The notes: generated from the sequence alone by a model not told the origin. 64,000 bases of DNA from JBOFOR01 sp051659545 (GCF_051659545.1 NZ_JBOFOR010000289.1:11729-75728); one strand, 5' to 3'; positions 16,989 through 26,777 are shown, numbered from the stretch's first letter. A program made the numbers and translations.

Positions 16989-16993
16989 AATAA

Positions 16994-17425
16994 TCACTCC
17001 TTAATTTTAGATAATATATTTCTTAAACTTGAGACTAAATCATTTAATTCTTCGTCTGTACAATTTTCAAAGATGCCATCAAAACTATGTTGGATTTTCT
17101 CTCTAAAATTGAAAGTAAATGCCATACCTTTTTTAGTGAATCTTAGGTAAGTATTTCTTTTGTCGTCTTCTTTTTTAAATTTTTCAACAAAGTCATTTTG
17201 TTCAAGCCTAGTTACAATTCCTGATACAGTACCTTTAGCTAAAGACATTTGTTCACATAAATCAGAGATAGTAAGTTCTTTATTATGTGCAATTAGTTTA
17301 ATGACAATGATTTGTTGATGTGTTAATCCATTTTCTTTGAAGCTATCTTCAATGGAATACATTGTCTTTGAGTAAAGCTCTTTTAATAGCATTGCAATTC
17401 TAAATGTATCACAATTTATACTCAT
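16994..17425 (-). CDS. hsmR: HsmR-like MarR-family repressor
   Basis: A 143-residue MarR protein. The winged helix reads LTISDLCEQMSLAKGTVSGIVTRLEQNDFV, followed by the DKRNTYLRFTKKG wing. The start ATG 17425 follows GGAGGTGA; the longer in-frame reading upstream crosses its own promoter. It is immediately upstream of hsmA. In C. difficile HsmR senses heme and de-represses hsmRA. Two matching palindromes around its promoter support autoregulation. Confidence 0.87.
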   Translation of the reverse strand: MSINCDTFRIAMLLKELYSKTMYSIEDSFKENGLTHQQIIVIKLIAHNKELTISDLCEQMSLAKGTVSGIVTRLEQNDFVEKFKKEDDKRNTYLRFTKKGMAFTFNFREKIQHSFDGIFENCTDEELNDLVSSLRNILSKIKE

Positions 17426-17440
17426 AGCATCACCTCCAAA

Positions 17441-17504
17441 ATAGTTCCTATGCAAACTAATATAGTTCATTGCGCGACTAAAGTCAATAGTTTTCATGCG
17501 AACT
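17441..17504 (-). promoter_or_regulatory. hsmRA promoter with two palindromic operators
   Basis: On the minus strand TTGACT (17487-17482) and TATATT (17464-17459) are 17 bp apart. The promoter is framed by two copies of AGTTYGCATRRRAACTAT: one at 17504-17487 upstream of and touching -35, one at 17458-17441 just downstream of -10. Each is an inverted AGTT...AACT. Blocking by a MarR dimer at both is the natural reading. Confidence 0.75.
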
Positions 17505-17640
17505 TTTTTACATTAATGCTTCATTAGTTGCTTTATAAAGTTATTTACTTAAGTTAATGATATAGTTTAATATAAATAAGAGGAAAACACAAAAAAGTGA
17601 TAAATTTATTTGTAATATATTTGTCAGATATGGGGGAAGT

Positions 17641-20055
17641 ATGGAAAATATATTAGAAACAATAGATAATTATATAATTATATTAGATAAAAAATATAAC
17701 ATAAAATTTTGCAACAAGAGAATATTATTCAAACTTGGATACCAGTCAGAAGAATTAAAAAATATTAATATTAAAAATATATTCTTTAATAAAAATAAAA
17801 GTATAAATATTGATATAGACAATATTACTAAAAATAAAAAATTAAATATTAGTTTAGAATTATTATCCAAATGTAGAGAAAAAATATCTGTATATAGTGA
17901 AGTAATAATAGATACTTTTAAAGGAGAAGAATCTATTATTATAGTATCTAAAGATATTTGTGAAAAATCATATAAAAGAGAAGAATTAGAAAAAATCCTA
18001 GAAAGTATACTACTTAATTGTTGGTTAAAAAATATGGATGGAGAGTATGTATATGTAAATGAGTCTTATGCAAAGGAACTAGGAGATAATAGATTAAATA
18101 TACTTGGTAAAAAAACGGGAGACTATTGGGATAATAAGCAGTGCAGTGAATTTACTGATATGGACAGAGAAGTTATTGAAAGTAGAAAGTATCAGTTAAC
18201 AGAAAATTATTCAAAACAAGATGATTCAGAATTATGGGTGGAGATATACAAGGCACCCATTATTAATGAAAATAACGAAGTAGAATATATTGTTGGATTT
18301 ACAAAAGATATAACACTACAAAAAAAATTAGAGAATGAAATGTATATTAATGCTAAGAAAATAAACAATTTAAATAATATACTTATGAAAAATAATACAA
18401 ACAATAGTATGTATGATCTATTGAACAATATAACTGAAAATATATTAAATCATTTTGAGTGTGATGGTGTTTCTCTTTTATTGGTCAATAGAGAAAACTC
18501 ATATATAGATATAAATATAAATAGTGGTTTAGAAAATAAGTATAAACTAGATGAGAGATTACTTAAAATTAAGGTAGAAGAACTTGACAACCTAAATAAT
18601 CATGACTATGTAAATAATATCATAAATATTAATGATATAGATGATGAAGTACTAAAAAATCATATGCAAAAAAATTCTATCGAGAACATGGGTGTTTATA
18701 ATATGAAATTTAATAATGAAACTATTGGATTTTTAGTACTTAAATTCTTGAAAAATAATACTGTGAAATTTAATAAAATAGATTATCTAAAGACTGTATC
18801 TGAAAACTTAGCTACTATGATTAAGAGCCATACTTTGTCTAAAGAGATGCAAGAAGAGTTTGAAAAGCGTAAACAAATAGAAAGTGAGCTGGAGCTTTTA
18901 TTAGATATATCTGTAGATCTTATATCCAGAGGAAATATAAATGGAGAAATAAAATATATAAATAGCAATTGGCACAAAGCTTTGGGATGGACTGAATCGG
19001 AGCTATTATCTATGAATATACTAGACATAATCCATTCAGAATTTAAGAAAGAGTATAAAGAAATCATTAAAGGATTAAGAGAAGACACTGGATATTTAGT
19101 GAGTAAACTTATTTGTAAAGATGGAAGTTATAAATGGGTAGAGCTTAATTATAAAATCTTAAGAAATGAAGAAAAGTTTATAATTACAGCAAAAGATCTT
19201 AGTGAACAAAGAAAGCAAGAAGAAGAAAAGAAAATTTTAGAAAAAGCTATTCAAATGGAAAGTTTAAAGAATGAATTTTTTGCAAACATATCTCATGAAT
19301 TTAGAACTCCGCTTAATATAATACTAGGTACTATGCAACTTATGCAGAAAAATGTTGAAAATAAGAAAATAACTTGGGATGAAAGTTTAAATTTAGAATC
19401 TCATATAAACTACATAAAGCAAAACTCGTATCGGTTATTAAGGTTAGTTAATAACTTAATAGATATTACGAGTATTGAATCGGGATATTATCAGTTACAA
19501 TTAGGAAATTACAATATAGTAGATATAGTAGAAAATATTACTTTATCCGTAGCTCAATACACTAGGGAACAAGGCATAAATTTAATATTTGATACTAATT
19601 GCGAAGAAAAAATAATTGCATGTGACCCTGAAAAGATAGAAAGAGTAGTACTAAATTTACTATCTAACGCAACAAAATATACTGATGCTAATGGATGTAT
19701 CTATGTGGATTTACAAATAGATGATGAAATTGTAAAAGTATCTGTAAAGGATAATGGAGTTGGAATATCTAAGGATAAATTAGATGTAATATTTGATAGA
19801 TTTAAAAAAATAGATAACAGTTTAAATAGAAAATGTGAAGGTAGTGGAATTGGGCTATCTTTAGTAAAATCTTTAGTAGAACTTCAAAATGGAAGTATAT
19901 ATGTAGATAGCGAATTAGGGGTAGGTACAGAGTTTATTTTTGAATTACCAGTAAGAATTATCGATGATACTTCGCAAATTACATTAAATAGAGAAATTTC
20001 TAAGAGTGATCAAATAGAAAAGTGTAATATAGAATTTTCTGATATATATTCATAA
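17641..20055 (+). CDS. Multi-PAS/GAF sensor histidine kinase (orphan)
   Basis: An 804-residue kinase without membrane segments. It contains PAS-like domains at about 1-110, 115-235 and 415-530, and a GAF-like region at about 255-395. HisKA has His552 in FANISHEFRTPLN. The HATPase carries the N-box LLSNATKYT, G1 DNGVGISKD and G2 GSGIGLSLV. No response regulator gene is adjacent, so the partner is unknown. The soluble PAS/GAF set suggests that it senses a cytoplasmic signal such as redox state or a small ligand. ATG 17641 follows GGGGGAAGT. Confidence 0.9.
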   Translation: MENILETIDNYIIILDKKYNIKFCNKRILFKLGYQSEELKNINIKNIFFNKNKSINIDIDNITKNKKLNISLELLSKCREKISVYSEVIIDTFKGEESIIIVSKDICEKSYKREELEKILESILLNCWLKNMDGEYVYVNESYAKELGDNRLNILGKKTGDYWDNKQCSEFTDMDREVIESRKYQLTENYSKQDDSELWVEIYKAPIINENNEVEYIVGFTKDITLQKKLENEMYINAKKINNLNNILMKNNTNNSMYDLLNNITENILNHFECDGVSLLLVNRENSYIDININSGLENKYKLDERLLKIKVEELDNLNNHDYVNNIININDIDDEVLKNHMQKNSIENMGVYNMKFNNETIGFLVLKFLKNNTVKFNKIDYLKTVSENLATMIKSHTLSKEMQEEFEKRKQIESELELLLDISVDLISRGNINGEIKYINSNWHKALGWTESELLSMNILDIIHSEFKKEYKEIIKGLREDTGYLVSKLICKDGSYKWVELNYKILRNEEKFIITAKDLSEQRKQEEEKKILEKAIQMESLKNEFFANISHEFRTPLNIILGTMQLMQKNVENKKITWDESLNLESHINYIKQNSYRLLRLVNNLIDITSIESGYYQLQLGNYNIVDIVENITLSVAQYTREQGINLIFDTNCEEKIIACDPEKIERVVLNLLSNATKYTDANGCIYVDLQIDDEIVKVSVKDNGVGISKDKLDVIFDRFKKIDNSLNRKCEGSGIGLSLVKSLVELQNGSIYVDSELGVGTEFIFELPVRIIDDTSQITLNREISKSDQIEKCNIEFSDIYS

Positions 20056-20063
20056 AGAATTTA

Positions 20064-20113
20064 AAAATGCTAATGCATAATCAAAATAGGTATTGATTAT
20101 GCATTAGCATTTT
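20064..20113 (+). terminator. Strong terminator after the histidine kinase
   Basis: A 21-bp perfect stem: AAAATGCTAATGCATAATCA at the 5' side and its complement ending GCATTAGCATTTT, with an 8-base loop. Confidence 0.9.
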
Positions 20114-20174
20114 AGCATTATATGGAAGAAGAAATAGGTTAAATATAAAAAAACACGTAAAATGCCGAAAAATG

Positions 20175-20202
20175 TTGAAAAATAATTCAGAAATGATATA
20201 AT
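20175..20202 (+). promoter_or_regulatory. Promoter of the amidohydrolase/nucleoside-transport operon
   Basis: TTGAAA (20175-20180) and TATAAT (20197-20202) with a 16-bp spacer, 60 bp upstream of the first gene. Confidence 0.6.
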
Positions 20203-20210
20203 TAGTATGT

Positions 20211-20252
20211 TACTCGAACTAAAAATACAGTATAAAATTTAACGTTCGATAT
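20211..20252 (+). promoter_or_regulatory. Possible PurR-type inverted CGAAC pair in the leader
   Basis: CGAAC at 20215-20219 and GTTCG at 20244-20248 face each other across 24 bp in an AT-rich setting. In Bacillus, PurR binds two inverted CGAA-centred boxes with similar spacing. The match is short and lies downstream of the predicted start of transcription, so it is tentative. It could also be a short RNA stem. Confidence 0.3.
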
Positions 20253-20263
20253 AGAGGTGTATT

Positions 20264-21580
20264 ATGAATAATAAAGTTTTAAATACAATAGAAGAAATAA
20301 AAAATGAAATGATTAATTTAAGTGAAGATATTTTCAAAAACCCTGAACTTGGTTTCAAGGAATATGAAACTAATAAATTAATATGTGAAGTTTTAGAGAA
20401 ATACAATATATCTTATCAATCAGATATAGCGATAACAGGAATAAAATCAACATTAGATTCAAAAAAAGATGGACCACATATTGCATTAGTATGTGAGCTA
20501 GATTCAGTACCAAGTACAGAACACAAGTATCTAGGCAAAAAAGATAATTGTGCTCATTCATGTGGTCATTATGCACAAATAGGTGTGATGTTAGGTACAT
20601 TTGTAGCTTTAAAAGAATCTAATATTATAGAAAATATTAGCGGTAAAGTATCTTTTATAGCTACACCAGCAGAAGAGTATTGTGATTTTGATTATCGTGA
20701 GGAGTTAGTAAAAGAAAATAAACTTTCTTACATATCTGGAAAACAAGAGATGGTAAAATTAAATGCGTTTAATGATATAGATTTAGTAATATCATGTCAT
20801 TCAATGCCTCCTACAGATAGGTATTATTCAGAAGTCAATTCTAGCTTAAATGGATTTTTAGGAAAGAAAATTACTTTTAGAGGAGTTTCAGCACATGCTG
20901 GTCTTAATCCATGTGATGGTGTAAATGCATTAAATGCAGCAAATGTTGCTTTAAGTGCAATAGCTTATTTAAGAGAAACTTTCAAAGAAGAAGATGCCAT
21001 TAGAGTTCATCATGTAATAAGTGAAGGTGGAACTAGTGTAAATAGTATACCAGATAAAGTAGTTATAGATATGTATATAAGGGCAAAAACATTAGATGCT
21101 ATCATGGATGTTAATGCAAAAATAGATAAAGCCTTTAGAGGTGGAGCTTTAGCAATTGGAGCTGAAGTAGAAATAACTAACACTGGAGGATACTTACCAC
21201 TTACACAAGACAAATATCTTACAGAAATAATCAAAGAAAATATGCTTAAGTTTATGGATGAAGATAAAATTCTTAAAGACTGTCATTCTTTTGCAAGTGG
21301 TGACATCGGAGATTTATCTTATGTACTACCTACTGTTCAAATTGGTATATCAGGATTTGCAGGAAGAATTCATGGTAATGATTTTAGAACAGAAAATGAA
21401 AGCTTAGCTTATGAATTACCGATTAAATACTTTACAGAAACAGTAATAGATTTATTACAAGACGACTGTAAAAAAGCAAAAAATATAGTATCAAACTATA
21501 AGAGAAATCTTACCTTTGATGATTATATAAATTTATTAAACAACATAAACAAAACTAATACGTATAAAGTGGAGGACTAA
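20264..21580 (+). CDS. M20-family amidohydrolase/aminoacylase
   Basis: A 438-residue cytosolic metal-dependent hydrolase. The N-terminus reads IFKNPELGFKEYET, as in AbgB/HipO-type M20 enzymes. Metal-site motifs are CELDSVPS, HSCGHYAQIGV and PAEEYCDFD. The dimerisation domain contains RGVSAHAGLNP and EGGTSVNSIPDKV. The last motif is SFASGDIGDLSYV and a His near IHGND. It is first in an operon with a BMP lipoprotein and ABC transporter, 3 bases before it, so the imported ligand may be an N-acyl or peptide-like conjugate rather than, or as well as, a nucleoside. The substrate is not known. Confidence 0.88.
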   Translation: MNNKVLNTIEEIKNEMINLSEDIFKNPELGFKEYETNKLICEVLEKYNISYQSDIAITGIKSTLDSKKDGPHIALVCELDSVPSTEHKYLGKKDNCAHSCGHYAQIGVMLGTFVALKESNIIENISGKVSFIATPAEEYCDFDYREELVKENKLSYISGKQEMVKLNAFNDIDLVISCHSMPPTDRYYSEVNSSLNGFLGKKITFRGVSAHAGLNPCDGVNALNAANVALSAIAYLRETFKEEDAIRVHHVISEGGTSVNSIPDKVVIDMYIRAKTLDAIMDVNAKIDKAFRGGALAIGAEVEITNTGGYLPLTQDKYLTEIIKENMLKFMDEDKILKDCHSFASGDIGDLSYVLPTVQIGISGFAGRIHGNDFRTENESLAYELPIKYFTETVIDLLQDDCKKAKNIVSNYKRNLTFDDYINLLNNINKTNTYKVED

Positions 21581-21582
21581 TT

Positions 21583-22698
21583 ATGTTTAAGAAGAAAATA
21601 ATGGCGACTCTTTTAGCAATGGGTCTAAGTGCAAGTGTTTTAGTAGGATGTGCTTCAGGTTCAGAGGAATCTAAAGGTGCAGACGGTGATAAAGTAAGTG
21701 TTAAATTATTAGTTACAGGAGCATTAGGAGATAAAGGATTCAATGATTCAGCTAATGAAGGTATAAAGAAGATAGAAGAAAAATTCGGAGATAAAGTAGA
21801 CGTTGAAGTTGTAGAAATGGGATTTGACCAAACTAAGTTTGAGCCATCTTTAACAGATGCTTCAGAATCGGATGCAGATATAATAATAACTGGTGGTTGG
21901 GACATGAAAGAACATGTTGAAAACACAGCAGAAACTTATAAAGAGAAAAAATATATAGTATACGATACAGATGTAAACTATGATGAATATGATTTAGACA
22001 ATGTATACTCAATGACATATAAGCAAAATGAAGCAGGATTCTTAGCTGGTGCTTTAGCAGCTTTAGTAACAAGTAGTGATATGGAACTTGCTAATGAAGA
22101 AAAAGTTATAGGATTTGTTGGAGCGAGAGATACTTCGGCAGTTATAAATGATTCATTAGTAGGGTATATAGAAGGTGCTAAGTTTATAGATAAAGATGTT
22201 AAAGTAGAAGTATCTTATGTTGGATCATTTACAGATACTGCAAAAGCTAAAGAATTAACATTAGCTCAATACTCAAAGGGAGCAGATGTAGTATTTACAG
22301 CTGCTGGACCAGCATCTGCAGGTTCTGTTGAAGCAGCAAGAGATTCTAAAAAGTATGTTATAGGTGTAGATAGTGACCAAGCATTAGCTTACGAAGGTAA
22401 AGAAGAACAAAAGTATATAATATCTTCTGCACTTAAAAATATAGATACATCTTTAGTTGAAGCAATGGATAAATACTTAAATGATACATTAGAATTTAAT
22501 ACTCATGATGTATTAGGTATAAAAGAAGGTCAAGTAGGACTTGCTGAAAATGATATATACACTTCTACAGTAAGTGAAGATATAAGAAATAAAGTAAATG
22601 AAGTTTCGGAAGAGTTAAAGACAGGTAAAGTAAAAGTAACAACAGCATTAGGTATGGATGAAGCTAAATTAAAAGAAATAATAAAAAAAGCAAAATAA
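21583..22698 (+). CDS. BMP-family substrate-binding lipoprotein
   Basis: A 371-residue extracytoplasmic lipoprotein. The signal peptide ends in lipobox LVGC with Cys23 as lipid anchor, followed by a Ser/Glu-rich linker. The mature part has the BMP/PnrA/Med fold with LLVTGALGDKGFNDSANEG and VDSDQALAYEG. This family binds nucleosides (PnrA, NupN). It is encoded 20 bp upstream of its ATPase. GGAGG precedes ATG 21583, overlapping the end of the M20 gene. Confidence 0.9.
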   Translation: MFKKKIMATLLAMGLSASVLVGCASGSEESKGADGDKVSVKLLVTGALGDKGFNDSANEGIKKIEEKFGDKVDVEVVEMGFDQTKFEPSLTDASESDADIIITGGWDMKEHVENTAETYKEKKYIVYDTDVNYDEYDLDNVYSMTYKQNEAGFLAGALAALVTSSDMELANEEKVIGFVGARDTSAVINDSLVGYIEGAKFIDKDVKVEVSYVGSFTDTAKAKELTLAQYSKGADVVFTAAGPASAGSVEAARDSKKYVIGVDSDQALAYEGKEEQKYIISSALKNIDTSLVEAMDKYLNDTLEFNTHDVLGIKEGQVGLAENDIYTSTVSEDIRNKVNEVSEELKTGKVKVTTALGMDEAKLKEIIKKAK

Positions 22699-22718
22699 TA
22701 GAAAGTAGGGTGGGTTAA

Positions 22719-24278
22719 ATGAACAAAGAAATACTAAAAGTAAGTAATTTAACTAAAGTATACCCTGGAGGTGTAGTGGCTAACTACAATGTAAATATTT
22801 CTATAAATGAGGGAGAAGTACATGCACTTATAGGTGAAAATGGTGCAGGTAAATCTACTCTTATGAAAATGCTATTTGGAATGATACCACCTACAAGTGG
22901 TGATATATATGTTAATGAAGAAAAGGTAAGCTTTACTTCATCTAAGCAAGCCTTAGAAAAAGGTATAGGGATGGTGCATCAGCATTTTATGCTGGTGCCT
23001 TCTTTAAGTGTTGCAGAAAACTTAATTTTAGGACATGAAACTTCTAAAGGTGGATTTATAAGTCTAGAAGATGCTATTAAACAAACAGAAGAAATCTCTA
23101 GAAAATATAACTTAAAAGTTGATGCAAGAGCGAAAGTAAAAGATATTTCCATAGCAATGAAACAAAAATTAGAAATATTAAAAGCTCTATATAGAGGAGC
23201 CAAGATATTAATATTAGATGAGCCAACAGCAGTACTTACACCACAGGAGATAGAAGAGTTATTTAAACAATTAAAGTTATTAAAAGAAGATGGATATACA
23301 ATAATATTTATATCACATAAACTTCATGAGATAAAAGAACTTTGTGATAGATTGACAGTACTTAGAGATGGTAAAACTATGGGAACTTACTCAGTAAGTG
23401 AACTCTCAGAGCAAGAAATATCTAAGTTAATGGTTGGTCGTGATGTTAACTTAGACATAGAAAAAACAGAAAAAGATTTTAGAGATGTAGTTTTAAGTGT
23501 TGATAATTTAACTGTAAAAAACTCATTTAAGAACGTGGTAGTAAATGATGTAAGATTTACAGTAAGAGAAGGTCAAATACTTGGAGTTGCAGGTATAGAA
23601 GGTAATGGACAGTCAGAACTTGTAAATGCAATAATAGGAACAGATGCTATAACTAATGGTAAAATAATTTTAAATAAAACAGATATTACAAATCAATCAA
23701 TATTAAAAAGACAAGAAATGGGTATATCACATGTTTCTGAAGATAGATTAGCATATGGCAGTGCACCAAATCTTTCAATAGAAGATAATGCAATATCAAA
23801 AATATATGCTTCAAAAGAGCTAAATAACAAAGGTTTATTAAATTTAGCTAAGGTGAAAGAATTTACAACTAACTTAGTTAAAGAATTTATAGTAAAGCAT
23901 GATACTACAAAGCAAGCTATAAAAGACTTATCTGGTGGTAATATACAAAAAGTTATAGTGGGACGTGAATTCTTATATGAGCCACAATTATTAATCGTAA
24001 ATCAACCAACTCGTGGAATAGATGTTGGAGCAATAGAATTTATAAGACACAAAATACTGGATATGAGAGAGCGAAAGAAAGCTATATTACTTATATCATC
24101 TGATTTAGGTGAAGTTTTATCTTTAAGTGATAGCATAATAGTTATGCACGAAGGTAAAATAGTAGGTTATATAGAAGATGCTAAAAATGTAACTGAAGAA
24201 GAATTAGGACTTTATATGCTAGGGGTTAAGCATGACGGAGATAAGGTAGTTGGAGGTGCTTATTATGAGCAAAAATAA
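22719..24278 (+). CDS. Nucleoside-type ABC transporter ATPase (two-domain)
   Basis: A 519-residue ATPase with two nucleotide-binding domains, like NupO/RbsA. The first has Walker A GENGAGKST and Walker B LILDEPTAVLT. The second has a degenerate loop GIEGNGQSEL, as usual in the family, and signature DLSGGNIQKV. It energises the two permeases that follow. It overlaps the first permease by 14 bases. ATG 22719 follows GTAGGGTGGG. Confidence 0.93.
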   Translation: MNKEILKVSNLTKVYPGGVVANYNVNISINEGEVHALIGENGAGKSTLMKMLFGMIPPTSGDIYVNEEKVSFTSSKQALEKGIGMVHQHFMLVPSLSVAENLILGHETSKGGFISLEDAIKQTEEISRKYNLKVDARAKVKDISIAMKQKLEILKALYRGAKILILDEPTAVLTPQEIEELFKQLKLLKEDGYTIIFISHKLHEIKELCDRLTVLRDGKTMGTYSVSELSEQEISKLMVGRDVNLDIEKTEKDFRDVVLSVDNLTVKNSFKNVVVNDVRFTVREGQILGVAGIEGNGQSELVNAIIGTDAITNGKIILNKTDITNQSILKRQEMGISHVSEDRLAYGSAPNLSIEDNAISKIYASKELNNKGLLNLAKVKEFTTNLVKEFIVKHDTTKQAIKDLSGGNIQKVIVGREFLYEPQLLIVNQPTRGIDVGAIEFIRHKILDMRERKKAILLISSDLGEVLSLSDSIIVMHEGKIVGYIEDAKNVTEEELGLYMLGVKHDGDKVVGGAYYEQK

Positions 24279-25353
24279 AAAATCTAATTCATTAAAATAC
24301 TTCGGATTTTTAAGATTATTAGTTGCAGTAGGTATAGCATTAGCAATTACAACAGGAATAATATTCTTAGTAAGTGACAATCCGACAAAGGCATTATCTA
24401 TATTATTAACAGGGCCAATAAGTTCAAAAAGATATTTCTTCAATGTTCTTGAGATGATGGTTCCTCTAATATTTACAGGTTTATCATTAAGTTTAGTTTT
24501 TAAATCTGGGAACTTCTCAATGATAACAGATGCATCATTTTACATGGGGGCAGTTATAGCATCAGCTATAGCAATAATGCTACCACTTCCAGTAGGCATA
24601 CATCCACTAGTTGCAATAGCAATAGCTGGTACTATAGGGGGACTTATAGGAGCACTTCCTGCACTATTTAAAGTTAAGTACAAAGCTAACGAGCTTGTTA
24701 CTTCACTTATGCTTAATTATGTATTCTTCTATACAGGATTATATATAGTTAATAAATTCTTAGCAGATAGACAAGCAAGTAACTTTGCTTCTCTTAAGTT
24801 TCTAAAAACGTCAAGCCTAGGAATTGTTATTGAAGGAACTAGACTTCACTACGGATTTATAATAGCTATTTTAGCATGCATATTGCTATATGTGTTCTTA
24901 ACTCGTACTAAGTGGGGTTATGAAATAAGGGTAGTAGGTTCTAATCCGGAGTTTGCAAGATACTCAGGAATAAATACTAAAAAAGTTATACTATATACTT
25001 CATTTATATCAGGATTTTTAGCAGCTATGGGTGGAGCTATAGAAAAGCTAGGTATGTATAAGCGTTTCCAATGGTCTATGGCACCTACTTATGCTTGGGA
25101 CGGAGTTATAATATCTATACTTTCATCAAATAATCCAATATTTATACCAATAGCAGCATTCTTCTTATCGTACTTACGTGTTGGTGCTGATATAATGTCG
25201 AGACAAACAGATGTGCAAAATGAAATAGTATCACTTATACAAGGAATAATAATTCTTTTAGTTACAGCTGAAAGATTCTTGTATTTTATAAAGCAAAGAA
25301 AAGAAAGTCAATTGGCTTTAGCAAATAATGAAAACAAAGGAGGCGATAAGTAA
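24265..25353 (+). CDS. Nucleoside-type ABC transporter permease 1
   Basis: A 362-residue membrane protein with about nine hydrophobic segments, similar to NupP/YufP (BPD_transp_2 fold; conserved GGLIGALPALFKVKYKANE and GSNPEFARYSGI). ATG 24265 follows GGAGGTG within the end of the ATPase gene; the in-frame ATG at 24250 precedes that box. The stop codon overlaps the start of permease 2 (TAATG). Confidence 0.9.
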   Translation: MSKNKKSNSLKYFGFLRLLVAVGIALAITTGIIFLVSDNPTKALSILLTGPISSKRYFFNVLEMMVPLIFTGLSLSLVFKSGNFSMITDASFYMGAVIASAIAIMLPLPVGIHPLVAIAIAGTIGGLIGALPALFKVKYKANELVTSLMLNYVFFYTGLYIVNKFLADRQASNFASLKFLKTSSLGIVIEGTRLHYGFIIAILACILLYVFLTRTKWGYEIRVVGSNPEFARYSGINTKKVILYTSFISGFLAAMGGAIEKLGMYKRFQWSMAPTYAWDGVIISILSSNNPIFIPIAAFFLSYLRVGADIMSRQTDVQNEIVSLIQGIIILLVTAERFLYFIKQRKESQLALANNENKGGDK

Positions 25354-26267
25354 TGGAAGCCTTACTTGGAATTTTATTAAAAGAAGAATTTTGGTTTGCA
25401 GTTATAAGATCAACAACTCCAATACTTCTAACAACATTAGGTGCTATGATAGCAGCTCGTGCAGGAGCTAGAAATATAGCTTTAGAAGGTACGATGCTTA
25501 CGGCCGCATTTGTTGGAGTAGTAGGAAGTCACTTTACACAAAGTGCATTTTTAGGATTGTTACTAGCAGTGTTAGCAGGAATAATAATGAGTAATATAAT
25601 TGCTTATTTTGCTCTTAAGTTAAAATCAAATATTATAATATCGGGTATAGCTCTAAATCTAGTAGCATCTGGTATGACCGTATTTGGATTATATGTAATC
25701 ACAGGAGACAAAGGAGCATCTACTTCTCTTAATTCTTTAGCATTACCTAACATAAATATACCTGTAATAGAAAATATACCAGTGCTTGGTACTATATTAT
25801 CAGGACATAACGTTTTAACATATACAGGATTACTATTAGTTTTAATAGTATGGATAATGTTTAAATATACTAAACTAGGACTTAGAATAAAGGCAGTTGG
25901 AGAAAGTCCAGAGGCTGCAGAGTCTGTGGGTATAAATGTAAATAGAGTAAAGTATATAGCACTTACAATGAGTGGTGCATTAGCAGCACTTGGAGGAGCA
26001 TTCTTATCTATGGGATATGTAACACTATTCTCTGCGGGAATGACTTCAGGAAGAGGTTATATAGCATTAGCTACTCAAGCAATGGCAGGAGCTAATCCTG
26101 TAGTAGGTCTATTAACTTCTGGTTTATTTGGATTTACAGAAAGTATGAGTAATTATTTACAAGGTATAAATTTACCAATAGAGTTTATACAAATGTTACC
26201 ATACCTTGCAATAGTAGTTATATATGTAGTCTATTGTGCAAATAAAACAAAAAAAGAAATCAATTAA
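25353..26267 (+). CDS. Nucleoside-type ABC transporter permease 2
   Basis: A 304-residue membrane protein of the NupQ/YufQ type with about eight segments. Conserved features are RAGARNIALEGTML, ESPEAAESVGINV and GALAALGGAFLSMG. GGAGGCGATAAGT precedes ATG 25353. It completes the binding protein-ATPase-permease-permease set typical of Firmicute nucleoside importers. Confidence 0.9.
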   Translation: MEALLGILLKEEFWFAVIRSTTPILLTTLGAMIAARAGARNIALEGTMLTAAFVGVVGSHFTQSAFLGLLLAVLAGIIMSNIIAYFALKLKSNIIISGIALNLVASGMTVFGLYVITGDKGASTSLNSLALPNINIPVIENIPVLGTILSGHNVLTYTGLLLVLIVWIMFKYTKLGLRIKAVGESPEAAESVGINVNRVKYIALTMSGALAALGGAFLSMGYVTLFSAGMTSGRGYIALATQAMAGANPVVGLLTSGLFGFTESMSNYLQGINLPIEFIQMLPYLAIVVIYVVYCANKTKKEIN

Positions 26268-26337
26268 ATAACTAATCATAGGTAGCCTTCGAGCGGACTA
26301 TATTGGGTACAAAACAAAATCAGCAAAGGTGATAAAA

Positions 26338-26718
26338 ATGATAAATAAAATAGCAAAAATAACAATTTACGTAAATAATCAAGATGAGGCATTAAAATTC
26401 TGGACAGAAAAATTAAACTTCGTAACAAAAATAGATGCAACTGAAGGCCCATTAAGGTGGATAGAAATTGCACCTAAGGAAAGTGAATGGGTAACTATGG
26501 TTTTATACGATAGAAAACTTATGGAAAAAGAATGTCCTGCAGTTGACACTGAGTACAAAAAAGTTATATTAAGTACAGAAAACTTAGAAAGTGCATACAA
26601 TCAAATGAAAGCAAATGATGTGGAAGTAACTGATATAGTAACTATGGAATATGCTAAGTTATTTACTTTCAAAGATCAAGATAACAACGAATACTTATTA
26701 CGTGAAGATAAATTCTAA
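26338..26718 (+). CDS. VOC-superfamily protein (glyoxalase-like)
   Basis: A 126-residue protein with the paired beta-alpha-beta-beta-beta folds of VOC proteins: IAKITIYVNNQDEALKFWTEKLNF at the start and ITDIV...LFTFKDQDNNEYLL at the end. The usual first metal His is replaced (KITIYV), so metal catalysis is doubtful; such members often are resistance or binding proteins. ATG 26338 follows AAAGGTGA. It has its own terminator and is probably independent of the transporter operon. Confidence 0.82.
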   Translation: MINKIAKITIYVNNQDEALKFWTEKLNFVTKIDATEGPLRWIEIAPKESEWVTMVLYDRKLMEKECPAVDTEYKKVILSTENLESAYNQMKANDVEVTDIVTMEYAKLFTFKDQDNNEYLLREDKF

Positions 26719-26727
26719 TTTTTTAAT

Positions 26728-26777
26728 CCCTCTATATGGTTTAGGGCATACTCTATAACCTATAGAGGGATATTTTT
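26728..26777 (+). terminator. Terminator after the VOC gene
   Basis: CCCTCTATATGGTT and AACCTATAGAGGG pair (one bulged base) around a 23-base loop, followed by ATATTTTTAT. Confidence 0.8.
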
